A stretch of 8,134 nucleotides of DNA from assembly GCA_964409295.1 (NCBI GenBank), contig CAYPCV010000080.1, forward strand, positions 1 to 8,134, written 5' to 3'. Below the pieces are notes generated by a model. That model saw only the letters and a program-made list of their open reading frames with translations, did no database searches and was not told where the DNA came from. Below are positions 1-6,840 of this stretch, one piece after another (the first letter of the stretch is position 1; each line of letters begins with the position of its first letter). This DNA is from UBA1140 sp964409295 (lineage in GTDB: Bacteria; Campylobacterota; Campylobacteria; Campylobacterales; Sulfurovaceae). The position numbers and the translations under genes are program-made.

Positions 1-3
1 CTC

Positions 4-32
4 TTGACATTCTTTATTGTTTTATATATAAT
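4..32 (+). promoter_or_regulatory. consensus sigma-70 promoter of the tRNA pair
   Basis: The hexamer TTGACA (4-9) and the hexamer TATAAT (27-32) both match the sigma-70 consensus exactly and are separated by the optimal 17 bp. Transcription would start near 39, about 25 nt upstream of the mature tRNA-Gln 5' end, leaving a short leader for RNase P to remove. A full -35 box is unusual in Campylobacterota, whose promoters mostly rely on the -10 box plus T-rich upstream DNA, so this is probably a strong stable-RNA promoter. The strength is inferred, not measured. Confidence 0.85.
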
Positions 33-39
33 GCCGTCC

Positions 40-54
40 ACACAAACATTGTGT
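40..54 (+). repeat. small inverted repeat in the tRNA leader
   Basis: ACACAA (40-45) and TTGTGT (49-54) are perfect complements separated by a 3-nt loop (ACA), lying between the inferred transcription start and the tRNA-Gln 5' end. It could form a weak 6-bp hairpin in the precursor leader or serve as a small operator at the start site. Nothing in the sequence shows which, and it may be incidental. Confidence 0.35.
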
Positions 55-63
55 AGAGATGAT

Positions 64-138
64 TGGGGTATGGCCAAGCGGTAAGGCATCAGTTTTTGGT
101 ACTGACATTCGGGGGTTCGAATCCCTCTACCCCATCCA
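64..138 (+). tRNA. tRNA-Gln (anticodon UUG)
   Basis: A complete cloverleaf is readable. The acceptor TGGGGTA (64-70) pairs with TACCCCA (128-134). The anticodon stem TCAGT (89-93) pairs with ACTGA (101-105), around a 7-nt loop with anticodon TTG at 96-98. The T arm is GGGGG-TTCGAAT-CCCTC, with one non-Watson-Crick G-T position. The discriminator base (135) is followed by an encoded CCA (136-138), so no nucleotide addition is needed for a functional 3' end. It is the first gene after the strong promoter and lies 11 nt before tRNA-Gly, so the two are surely co-transcribed. Its U34 wobble base belongs to the class modified by MnmE-MnmG, and mnmE is in this window. Confidence 0.97.
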
Positions 139-149
139 TAAGTGTAGAC

Positions 150-226
<77 letters not shown>

Positions 227-326
227 CTTTTTACTCTATCTCTTCTAATCGTGACCAATCTTAACAATTATTTTATTAAATCATTTTTTATACTATATTC
301 AAGCAAATTATTAAAAGAAAACAAGT

Positions 327-332
327 TATAAT
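327..332 (+). promoter_or_regulatory. putative -10 box for the SPOR-protein gene
   Basis: TATAAT at 327-332 lies 22 bp before the ATG at 355, and AAGGA at 343-347 forms a ribosome binding site with 7-nt spacing. No good -35 hexamer is visible at 16-18 bp, which is normal for Campylobacterota. The rest of 227-354 is AT-rich and non-coding. Confidence 0.5.
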
Positions 333-354
333 ATGAAAAAACAAGGATAAATTT

Positions 355-1425
355 ATGAAATTTTTCTCACTTTTCATTGTACTTGCTTTCTATTCTGCAC
401 AAGCTCGCCCCCTTAATATACATTTACCTCAACAGACAAAAAGTCAACTTTGTCAAAAGCTCTCTGACCATGAGTGTACAAATGATGAGCAACTTCAATA
501 TAAAAACTATTTTAAACTTCATAATGATGCTTTACTACTTTTTTTTAACACCTATAATAAAAATGCTTTATATCCAAATGGTTCATTAAATGTACCTGTT
601 ATTGTTGATATAAATGGAAAATGGCAAGTAGTTAACAGTTTTATCAACGATGAGATTCAAGCTATTGTACATGACCCACATGATGGTATTTGGTTGCACA
701 CCGTATCAAGTAAAAAACAAGGCTACTCATCACTATACTACAGTAAAAATGGTTTAAGATGGAAAAAACTAAAACTTCCTAGTATCCGAACCTTTCAAAC
801 AATGCAACTCTGTTTTCAAGACAATGAAGTCATTTTAACCTTTCAACGAGTCGAAAATGATAATATCAAAGCGTGGGTTACTACTTATTCTAATGCCCTA
901 TCTCCTAAACCAACATGGAGACTTATGGAAAAAAAAGAACTCTACCAAAAAGTATGTCAAAAAACCTCTGCTTATAACAATGCATGGGTATTAAAAAGCC
1001 GTAAAAATAGTAAAAATATACTCTTTAAACATAAATATAAAAAGAGCAGTATCTCCTTTCCTAAAAAAAGTTCTTCTACAAAAGAAAATATTTTTGATAC
1101 ACCTTTAATACCAAGCTTCTCTCGCCCTATTGTACAAACTACTAAAGTAATAAAATCAAACTCTAAAGCACAAAACGGCATCTACTCTATCCAGTTAGGT
1201 ACATTTAATTATAAAACAAGTCTTCCTCTGATTTATCAAGAGTTTTCTAGATTAAAAAATGGACTAGTAACCAAAGAAGTTCCTAATGCTGATAGAGTTC
1301 AATATAAAGTTTTCTTAGAAACATTTAGAGACATACATGAAGCAAAGATTCGATTAGGAGAGCTTCGTAGTGAATATGCTAATAGCAAAATACTAAAAGG
1401 TGCTTTTGTAACCAAGTTACCATAG
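355..1425 (+). CDS. secreted SPOR-domain protein of unknown function
   Basis: This is a 356-residue protein with a cleavable signal peptide: K2, hydrophobic residues 3-14, and likely signal peptidase I cleavage after SAQA at residue 17. It should therefore act in the periplasm. The C-terminal residues, about 274-355, read as a SPOR domain: YSIQLGTF (277-284) and YKVFLETF (317-324) are the two expected beta-strand repeats, with a closing GAFV (349-352). SPOR domains bind peptidoglycan stripped of stem peptides, usually at division sites. Residues 80-195 are rich in predicted beta strands and contain an Asp-box-like SKNGLRW (130-136), suggesting a partial beta-propeller or sialidase-like fold (inference). 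A basic Ser/Lys-rich linker (about 212-273) joins the two parts. Four cysteines (33, 41, 153, 201) could form two disulfides. The start is supported by AAGGA 7 nt upstream. The gene is 37 bp ahead of the dUTPase gene with no terminator between. No family name can be given beyond the SPOR domain. Confidence 0.85.
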   Translation: MKFFSLFIVLAFYSAQARPLNIHLPQQTKSQLCQKLSDHECTNDEQLQYKNYFKLHNDALLLFFNTYNKNALYPNGSLNVPVIVDINGKWQVVNSFINDEIQAIVHDPHDGIWLHTVSSKKQGYSSLYYSKNGLRWKKLKLPSIRTFQTMQLCFQDNEVILTFQRVENDNIKAWVTTYSNALSPKPTWRLMEKKELYQKVCQKTSAYNNAWVLKSRKNSKNILFKHKYKKSSISFPKKSSSTKENIFDTPLIPSFSRPIVQTTKVIKSNSKAQNGIYSIQLGTFNYKTSLPLIYQEFSRLKNGLVTKEVPNADRVQYKVFLETFRDIHEAKIRLGELRSEYANSKILKGAFVTKLP

Positions 1426-1428
1426 CAA

Positions 1429-1440
1429 TTTTGATAAAAT
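1429..1440 (+). promoter_or_regulatory. putative promoter -10 region of the dUTPase gene
   Basis: TTTTGATAAAAT lies just after the stop codon of the SPOR gene and 22 bp before the dUTPase ATG. It differs by one base from the minus-strand TTTTGATATAAT upstream of yidC (6923-6934), suggesting a shared extended -10 element with a T run. dut may thus have its own promoter in addition to read-through from upstream. Confidence 0.4.
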
Positions 1441-1462
1441 AAGAAAAAAATAAAGAGAGTTA

Positions 1463-2143
1463 ATGAATAGAATATTACAAATGCTAGAACTGCAACAAGA
1501 GTTAAATGATGCGACTAATGGAGTAAATTGGGAAAAGGGTATAACCAAAAATGGAAAAAAAATAGATTGGAGACGCTGTATCTATCTTGAAGCGGCTGAA
1601 CTGGTTGAATCGTACCCTTGGAAACACTGGAAAAATATTGATGCTTCTCCTGATTATGCCAATATCAAAATAGAGATTGTCGATATTTGGCACTTTGTGA
1701 TGAGTGAAACTCTACGTCTTTACAAAATAGACTCTTTAGGCTCTGTCGAAGATATTGCAAAGGTTGTCTCTAAAATGGATGGGTTTAAAACTTTTCAAGA
1801 TGAACATGCTAAGAGTAATTTAAATAGCTATCAAGAGATTGAATTAGTAGAAGAGATGATAAAAATTCTTTTTTGTAACTCAGATATTAATACTCTTATT
1901 ATCTCTTTTTTAAATATGTCCTCACAACTCAATTTAAAACTTCCAGAGTTATATAAGCTTTATGTTGGGAAAAATATTCTAAATAAATTTAGACAAGACA
2001 ATGGCTATAAAGAGGGTTCATATATTAAAGTGTGGAATGGAAAAGAAGATAATGTAGTAATGCAGAACATTTTAGATACTCAAAATGAAATAACACCAAA
2101 TGAGCTGTATATTGCTTTAGAAGAGGCTTACCCAAAAAAATAA
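1463..2143 (+). CDS. dut: dimeric all-alpha dUTP diphosphatase
   Basis: The 226-residue protein hydrolyses dUTP to dUMP and pyrophosphate, keeping uracil out of DNA and supplying dUMP for thymidylate synthesis in the cytoplasm. It belongs to the all-alpha MazG-like NTP pyrophosphohydrolase superfamily (the Campylobacter/Leishmania dimeric dUTPase type), not the trimeric beta-fold Dut. The magnesium-binding signature is visible: E43, E46 and E49 within EAAELVES, and E71/D74 within EIVDIWHF. The C-terminal phosphate and nucleotide segment (about 170-197) reads GKNILNKFR then GYKEGSYIKVW and GKEDN, characteristic of this group. A GAGAG stretch about 4 nt before the ATG is a modest ribosome binding site. 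Length fits the family (about 225-230 residues). The gene ends just before the convergent terminator at 2149-2172. Confidence 0.9.
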   Translation: MNRILQMLELQQELNDATNGVNWEKGITKNGKKIDWRRCIYLEAAELVESYPWKHWKNIDASPDYANIKIEIVDIWHFVMSETLRLYKIDSLGSVEDIAKVVSKMDGFKTFQDEHAKSNLNSYQEIELVEEMIKILFCNSDINTLIISFLNMSSQLNLKLPELYKLYVGKNILNKFRQDNGYKEGSYIKVWNGKEDNVVMQNILDTQNEITPNELYIALEEAYPKK

Positions 2144-2148
2144 GCCCC

Positions 2149-2172
2149 AAACGTTCCAACTATGGAACGTTT
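2149..2172. terminator. bidirectional intrinsic terminator between convergent genes
   Basis: AAACGTTCCA (2149-2158) pairs perfectly with TGGAACGTTT (2163-2172) around the 4-nt loop ACTA. On the plus strand the stem runs into a short T tract (2170-2173) and would end the SPOR-dut transcript 6 nt after the dUTPase stop. On the minus strand the stem is followed by GGGG and then a run of seven T (2134-2140 read in complement), a less ideal but plausible terminator for the long minus-strand operon. The last codons and the stop codon of the lipoprotein gene are part of the hairpin. Confidence 0.8.
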
Positions 2173-2903
2173 TTCATCAAATCAATACGCGTTACGCCTG
2201 AACCTACTGAAATTCTTTTAACCAAACGAACTTTTGTATCTTTCTTTGATAAGCCACACGCTTCTGTACAATTTACTGAACCCACCAAATAATACTCTCC
2301 TCGTGGAACACCTGAAAATCTAAAACTTCCATTTGATTTTGAATATTCTAACTTCATATAGTTAAAAATTCGTTTATCAATTTTACTGAGTTTGTATCCA
2401 CCCAAATAATCTTGTTGATACCACTGGTTAGAGTAGGAAGTAACAGGGTTTAACCATAATTTTACTTTTTGTCCCATAATTTTTTCGCCACTATTTGAAT
2501 TTTCAACATAGATACTTCCCATAACAGTACTGTAGCCTCTTTTTGAAAGACGAGCATACTCATCAACAGGGAATGCCATACGTTGCATAGGCGTATTATG
2601 TATTGTTTCCGACTCCATCTCAGCTCGGTCTATTTCGCCATCAATATTTGCATCATGTCCATTATCATCAGAAATAGCCGTTCCTAACGATGGGTTATTC
2701 TCAGGTACAGATACTCGCTCTCCAAGATTCGGATTTTTATTAATTAAAATCTCTTCTCTTACAACAGCTTGTGAAGAGCTAGGTGTAACTCTAGGAACAG
2801 AGGTTCTGGTCTCAGGATGTAACGTAATGGTTCGTTGATTACAGCCTGAAACTCCTAATAGCGTTAGTGTTATTAATGTATATTTTAAGTTATTACCAAA
2901 CAT
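2160..2903 (-). CDS. lipoprotein with EF-hand-like loop
   Basis: The 247-residue precursor has a type II signal peptide: K7, hydrophobic core 8-17, and lipobox VSGC with the lipidated cysteine at 21. It should be anchored in the inner or outer membrane facing the periplasm. Residues 22-80 are polar, Pro/Ser/Asn-rich and probably disordered. Residues 84-95 are a perfect EF-hand calcium loop (D84, N86, D88, G89, I91, D92, E95). Residues 124-245 look beta-rich, and the stretch around 190-212 (NGSFRFSGVPRGEYYLVGSV) recalls the carboxypeptidase regulatory-like beta-sandwich, where an 'F.F..VP.G.Y.L' pattern is typical. C212 and C216 may pair. AAGGAG (2909-2914) lies 5 nt before the ATG. It is the last gene of the minus-strand operon, 27 bp after mnmE. 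I recognise no named family; the calcium binding and fold are inferences. Confidence 0.85.
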   Translation of the reverse strand: MFGNNLKYTLITLTLLGVSGCNQRTITLHPETRTSVPRVTPSSSQAVVREEILINKNPNLGERVSVPENNPSLGTAISDDNGHDANIDGEIDRAEMESETIHNTPMQRMAFPVDEYARLSKRGYSTVMGSIYVENSNSGEKIMGQKVKLWLNPVTSYSNQWYQQDYLGGYKLSKIDKRIFNYMKLEYSKSNGSFRFSGVPRGEYYLVGSVNCTEACGLSKKDTKVRLVKRISVGSGVTRIDLMKNVP

Positions 2904-2930
2904 AAAAACTCCTTAATCGTTCTATTGATT

Positions 2931-4271
2931 CTATTTGCCTAAGCAAAACTCTCCAAACATTTTATCTAAAATTTCTTCAGAATCATAAGGTTTTGAGATA
3001 GAACTTAGGGCAGTTATCGCATCTTGAAGATGATAAGAAAAGAATTCTAGCTCTCCTAACTTCAGTGGTTCTTTAGCTTCCAAAATAGCTATTTTGGTCT
3101 TTTCTACAGCCTCTATTTGACGTGTTGAGATTAACATAAGCTCTTCATCTTGCCCAATAGTATCAAAAAGTTTTTGAAGTTGAGTTGTAAGATTTTTAAA
3201 ATTATACATAGAGCTTACATAAATAGGATTATATCTTTGAACCATAGACTCATCAAAAACCTGTTCCAAATCAGATTTGTTTATAGCAACCATAATCTCT
3301 TTATTTTCAATTGAATTTAGAATTTCAACAATACGTTTATCTTCTTCATCAAAAGCTCGACTCGCATCAAAAAGGGCAATAACTACATCTGCATCAGCTA
3401 TGGATTCCAAAGAACGCTCTACCCCTATTTTTTCAATACTATCCCGAGCATCACGAATACCTGCTGTATCAATCAAACGAATAATATGTGAACCAATCCG
3501 TACTTGCTCCTCGATAGTATCACGAGTAGTTCCTGCTATATCACTTACAATGGCTCTTTCATAACTCAACAAACCATTAAGTAAGGAGCTTTTACCAACA
3601 TTTGGCTTTCCTACAATAGCAACTCTAAAGCCTTCTATCAAACCTTTACGGCGATGTGAGGCATCTACAATATTCTCTATTTTCAAAATTAATGAATCAA
3701 GCTGTTTTAGAATATTTTCAATAATATCCTCAGGAATATCCTCTTCGGCATAATCTATCATCACTTCAGAGTAAGCAGTAGCCCTAAGCATCGCCTCCCT
3801 ACTCTCATCAATAAATGCTTTAAGGTCTCCTTTTAGCTGTTTTGCTAATATTTTTGCACCATCAACCGATTTGGTCTCAATCAATTTAGCAATAGCTTCT
3901 GCTTTTGTTAAATCTATTTTTCCATTTAAAAATGCTCGCTTAGAGAACTCCCCCGGTTCAGCCAAAATAGCTCCATGAGCTAAAAGAGTCTCTAAAATCT
4001 CTTGGGCAACAATCATTCCACCATGACATTGAAACTCTACAATATCTTCTCCTGTAAATGAATGTGGATTTTTGAAATAGATTAAAAGAGCATGGTCAAT
4101 AAGGTGATTATCTTTATTATAAAGTGAAGTTAAATGAGCATAACGGGGTATTATATGCTCTTTTTGAGAAACTCTCTTAGCAAGGGCAAGTGCATCTACA
4201 CCACTTACCCGAATAATAGAGATTGAAGATATACCCGTTGCCGTGGCAATGGCAACTATAGTTGTAGACAT
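2931..4271 (-). CDS. mnmE: tRNA modification GTPase MnmE
   Basis: MnmE, with its partner MnmG, installs (carboxymethyl)aminomethyl groups at C5 of the wobble U34 of tRNAs reading codons that end in A or G. All parts are present in 446 residues. The N-terminal formyl-tetrahydrofolate-binding dimerisation domain starts with TIVAIATATGISSISIIRVSG (4-24). The helical domain (about 118-210 and 375-446) follows. The inserted G domain has the P loop GKPNVGKS (221-228), TTRD (248-251), DTAG (268-271) and NKSD (331-334). The C-terminal CLGK (443-446) carries the catalytic-site Cys443. Length matches the family. The start is 9 bp after the jag stop and has no clear Shine-Dalgarno, so translation probably depends on coupling to jag. 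An 18-bp perfect palindrome lies inside the gene (3080-3097). Confidence 0.97.
   Translation of the reverse strand: MSTTIVAIATATGISSISIIRVSGVDALALAKRVSQKEHIIPRYAHLTSLYNKDNHLIDHALLIYFKNPHSFTGEDIVEFQCHGGMIVAQEILETLLAHGAILAEPGEFSKRAFLNGKIDLTKAEAIAKLIETKSVDGAKILAKQLKGDLKAFIDESREAMLRATAYSEVMIDYAEEDIPEDIIENILKQLDSLILKIENIVDASHRRKGLIEGFRVAIVGKPNVGKSSLLNGLLSYERAIVSDIAGTTRDTIEEQVRIGSHIIRLIDTAGIRDARDSIEKIGVERSLESIADADVVIALFDASRAFDEEDKRIVEILNSIENKEIMVAINKSDLEQVFDESMVQRYNPIYVSSMYNFKNLTTQLQKLFDTIGQDEELMLISTRQIEAVEKTKIAILEAKEPLKLGELEFFSYHLQDAITALSSISKPYDSEEILDKMFGEFCLGK
3080..3097. repeat. 18-bp perfect palindrome inside mnmE
   Basis: CCAAAATAGCTATTTTGG reads the same on both strands with no loop. It falls within the codons for residues 392-397 of MnmE (about TKIAIL). 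Such a symmetric site could be a dimeric-protein binding site, but it is within a conserved coding region and could be chance. Confidence 0.6.
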
Positions 4272-4280
4272 ATTATTTAA

Positions 4281-5210
4281 CTATTTTTTTTTGCTATTAA
4301 AATCATTAATAATAATAAATTTCTTAGAATCTTTACCTGTTTTAATAGCAATATATTTATTAGGGAACATAGCACGAAGCTTCTCTAAAGCAATCTGTAC
4401 CAAAATTCCATCTAGGGGCTTTGTTTTTCCTCGACCATGCTCGATAATATGCTCTGCAATTGGTTTTAGATAATTATCAATCATCTCCTCTTGAGCCTGA
4501 ATAAATTCAGAAATTTCAAGTTTAATATAGAGGTTATACTCTGCATTAATCCAGTTAAAGAGCATATAAGAAAGAGCATTGTAACGATAGCCCTCTTTAC
4601 CAATCAATAAGGCAGCATCTTCTCCATCAATAAAGATATGAGCAATACCATTAAAGACATCAACCTCTACCGTATCAATATGAAAACATGCCACGTCCAT
4701 GAGTTTTAGAATCTTATTTTCAATATCAATAGAGCGTTCTCTGTTTTCAGGATGGTCTCTATCATCATCAAATACCAACTCTTCACTATTTTCTCTACCA
4801 CTCTCTTTGATTTCAACTGATTCTGTTTTTTTTACTTCTTCTTTCTCTTTTACGTCATCATTAAAAAAATTATCAACAATAGCATCATTTTTAGGAACTA
4901 ATTTTTCAATCGTCTCCACTCTCTTTGGAAGAGGTTTTTCAACTGTTTTAGTAACAGGAATCTCCTCTTTCTCTTCAAGAACAACTTCAGCTACTTTCTC
5001 TTTCTTTTTCTCTTGAATAGGTTGTTCTTTTACTTCTACTATTTTTTTAACAGCAATAATAATTGCTGTTTTTTTAAATAAGCCCATCACTCCAGAGGTC
5101 GGATATTGTATTATCTCATAATTTATCTCTGTTACTGAACATGCTAACGCTTTGGCTGCCTTGCTGTAGGCTTCTTCTAATGTATCAGCTTCAATTCTTT
5201 TCATCTCCAT
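4281..5210 (-). CDS. jag: Jag/KhpB (EloR-type) RNA-binding protein
   Basis: The 309-residue protein has the Jag architecture. An N-terminal Jag-N domain (1-55) carries the SGVMGLFKKTA signature near 39-49. A long Glu/Lys-rich, probably disordered linker (about 58-155) follows. A type II KH domain has its GxxG loop as GKEG (204-207), and a C-terminal R3H-like region covers about 255-307. Jag/KhpB proteins bind RNA in the cytoplasm and sit beside yidC in many bacteria. The frame opens at GTG (5216), but the ATG at 5210 is preferred: AAGGGGAG (5219-5226) is then 8 nt upstream, against only 2 nt for the GTG. The expected R3H Arg...His pair is not evident, since the corresponding stretch reads about LDGILVQIALEKL. 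The gene follows yidC by 21 nt and ends in a run of nine A just before TAG. Confidence 0.9.
   Translation of the reverse strand: MEMKRIEADTLEEAYSKAAKALACSVTEINYEIIQYPTSGVMGLFKKTAIIIAVKKIVEVKEQPIQEKKKEKVAEVVLEEKEEIPVTKTVEKPLPKRVETIEKLVPKNDAIVDNFFNDDVKEKEEVKKTESVEIKESGRENSEELVFDDDRDHPENRERSIDIENKILKLMDVACFHIDTVEVDVFNGIAHIFIDGEDAALLIGKEGYRYNALSYMLFNWINAEYNLYIKLEISEFIQAQEEMIDNYLKPIAEHIIEHGRGKTKPLDGILVQIALEKLRAMFPNKYIAIKTGKDSKKFIIINDFNSKKK
5049..5070 (+). repeat. terminator-like inverted repeat antisense to jag
   Basis: AACAGCAAT (5049-5057) pairs perfectly with ATTGCTGTT (5062-5070) across the loop AATA, and on the plus strand the stem is followed by T up to 5075. It has the shape of an intrinsic terminator for transcription antisense to jag. 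In jag it encodes the repetitive TAIIIAV stretch at the end of the Jag-N domain, so it may be a by-product of that peptide. Confidence 0.4.
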
Positions 5211-5231
5211 GTTCACATCTCCCCTTATAAT

Positions 5232-6824
5232 TTATTTTTGTGCTGCGATTTTAGCAGCTTTCTGTTTTTCAAATGCGTTGTTAATTACATATTGTTGAGC
5301 AATAGTAAAGAGGTTGTTTACCAACCAGTAAAGAACCAATCCTGCAGGGAATGTAACAAAGAAAATTGTCATAACAGCAGGTAACCACTGAAAGATTTTC
5401 TGTTGCATTGGGTCAGTCATGGTGTTTGGTGTAATTTTTTGTTGATACCACATAGAAGCACCCATTAATACAGGCAAAACAAAATATGGGTCCATTACTG
5501 AAAGGTTTGTAATCCATAATGCCCACTCTGCACCTTGAAGTTCAACAGCATTTAATAGTACACGATAGATAGCAAAGAAAATTGGAATTTGCATTATCAT
5601 TGGCAAACATCCACCCATTGGATTTGCACCATTCTTTTTATACATCTCCATCATTTTTGCATTCATTTTTTGAGGGTCTTTTCCATACTTCTCTTTTAAC
5701 TCTTTCATCTGTGGAGCTAAATCTTTTAGCTTCTGCATCGACATCATCCCTTTGTAAGAGAGAGGGAAAAGAATTAATTTAATAAGTAATGTCACTAAAA
5801 CAATTGCCCAACCCCAGTTACCAACAAGTCCATGAAACCACTCTAAAACCTTGAATAGTGGTTTTGAGATAAAGGTAAAGAATCCATACTCAATAACATC
5901 TGTTAACTCAGGATTAATTGCTCTTAGAGCTGATGCTGTTTTAGGTCCTAAATAACCATGAAGTGAAAAGTTTTGTTCTCCTTGAACAAAGAGAAGTGCA
6001 TTATCTTTATCTTCTCCAATAATAATGTTAGAGACATGTAAAGGCTTCTCAAAATTATAAAGTGTAGAGGTAAAATATCTATCAAAAGCAGAAGCAAATT
6101 TTGCATTTGAAATTGTCAAACTCTCTTCGACATCCCCATCTTCAAGAATCTCTACGACACCATTTCCTTTTTTAATCAATGCCCCTTGAACAACCATATA
6201 CATAGTATGGTCGGCATCTGGTCTCTGCCCTGTAGTAATAAAATAATCTACAGGTTTAGAGAGTTTTACATTAATATCATAATGTCCATCTTTGTAGAAA
6301 GTCAACTCTTTTGTAACCGTTACCGAAGATAACTTTTGTGTTAAAATTACTTTATTTGCTGTACCATTATTTAAATCAATAGTTGATACAGAAGCAGTGT
6401 ATGCTGTTTTAAGTGCCTCTTTATTTAAAGAGATGTCAGCAAAACGAATCTCTAAAGGTTTAACCCATAGAGGATTTAAAAGTTCTAACTTTTTTCCCTC
6501 ATACTCATATTTTGCCTCTAACATTTTTACCTGTGCAATACGCCCAAGTTCATCAATGTTGTAAATAAAAGTATCTGAATTTACTGTTGTTAACGATTTT
6601 ACGCTTGTAACAGGTGCTAAACTTTGAGAAGCTTGAATAGGTGCTGTAGCTGAACTTGAGTTCATCACATTAGGAGTCTGTTGTACTTGTTGTGTTATAG
6701 CTGTTCTATTTTGGTCAATATTTTTTGCCGTTTTAGGCATAAACATATCAAATACCACAAATACTACAAATGAGAGTACCAATGCAAGAAGAAGCCGTTG
6801 TTGAAGATTGTCGTTTTGTTTCAC
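5232..6824 (-). CDS. yidC: membrane protein insertase YidC (Oxa1 family)
   Basis: YidC inserts and folds inner-membrane proteins, alone or with SecYEG. The 530-residue protein has the Gram-negative layout. It has an N-terminal anchor helix (about 10-29), a large periplasmic domain (about 80-320), then the conserved five-helix Oxa1 core (about 335-515). The cytoplasmic loop contains the amphipathic YKGMMSMQKLKDLAPQMKEL (357-376), then NPMGGCLPM (401-409). Core landmarks include TDPMQQK (470-476) and FPAGLVLYW (492-500). The groove arginine of E. coli YidC appears to be Lys349 here (LLIKLILFPLS), keeping the positive charge. The start is GTG, with AAAAGG (6834-6839) 9 nt upstream. The Lys/Ala-rich tail is typical of ribosome-contacting C termini. 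yidD is missing upstream; jag follows after 21 nt. Confidence 0.97.
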   Translation of the reverse strand: MKQNDNLQQRLLLALVLSFVVFVVFDMFMPKTAKNIDQNRTAITQQVQQTPNVMNSSSATAPIQASQSLAPVTSVKSLTTVNSDTFIYNIDELGRIAQVKMLEAKYEYEGKKLELLNPLWVKPLEIRFADISLNKEALKTAYTASVSTIDLNNGTANKVILTQKLSSVTVTKELTFYKDGHYDINVKLSKPVDYFITTGQRPDADHTMYMVVQGALIKKGNGVVEILEDGDVEESLTISNAKFASAFDRYFTSTLYNFEKPLHVSNIIIGEDKDNALLFVQGEQNFSLHGYLGPKTASALRAINPELTDVIEYGFFTFISKPLFKVLEWFHGLVGNWGWAIVLVTLLIKLILFPLSYKGMMSMQKLKDLAPQMKELKEKYGKDPQKMNAKMMEMYKKNGANPMGGCLPMIMQIPIFFAIYRVLLNAVELQGAEWALWITNLSVMDPYFVLPVLMGASMWYQQKITPNTMTDPMQQKIFQWLPAVMTIFFVTFPAGLVLYWLVNNLFTIAQQYVINNAFEKQKAAKIAAQK

Positions 6825-6840
6825 GAGAGATTGCCTTTTG

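Noticed and set aside
377..589. Second plus-strand frame inside the SPOR gene
   Set aside because: It fully overlaps a frame with a signal peptide, ribosome binding site and SPOR domain; composition is AT-driven.
3277..3564. 95-residue frame antisense to mnmE
   Set aside because: Ser/Ile-rich translation opposite the conserved G domain; no ribosome binding site and no recognisable domain.
4699..5016. 105-residue Ser/Phe-rich frame antisense to jag
   Set aside because: It is the complement of the Glu/Lys-rich linker (GAA/AAA codons become TTC/TTT), so a composition artefact.
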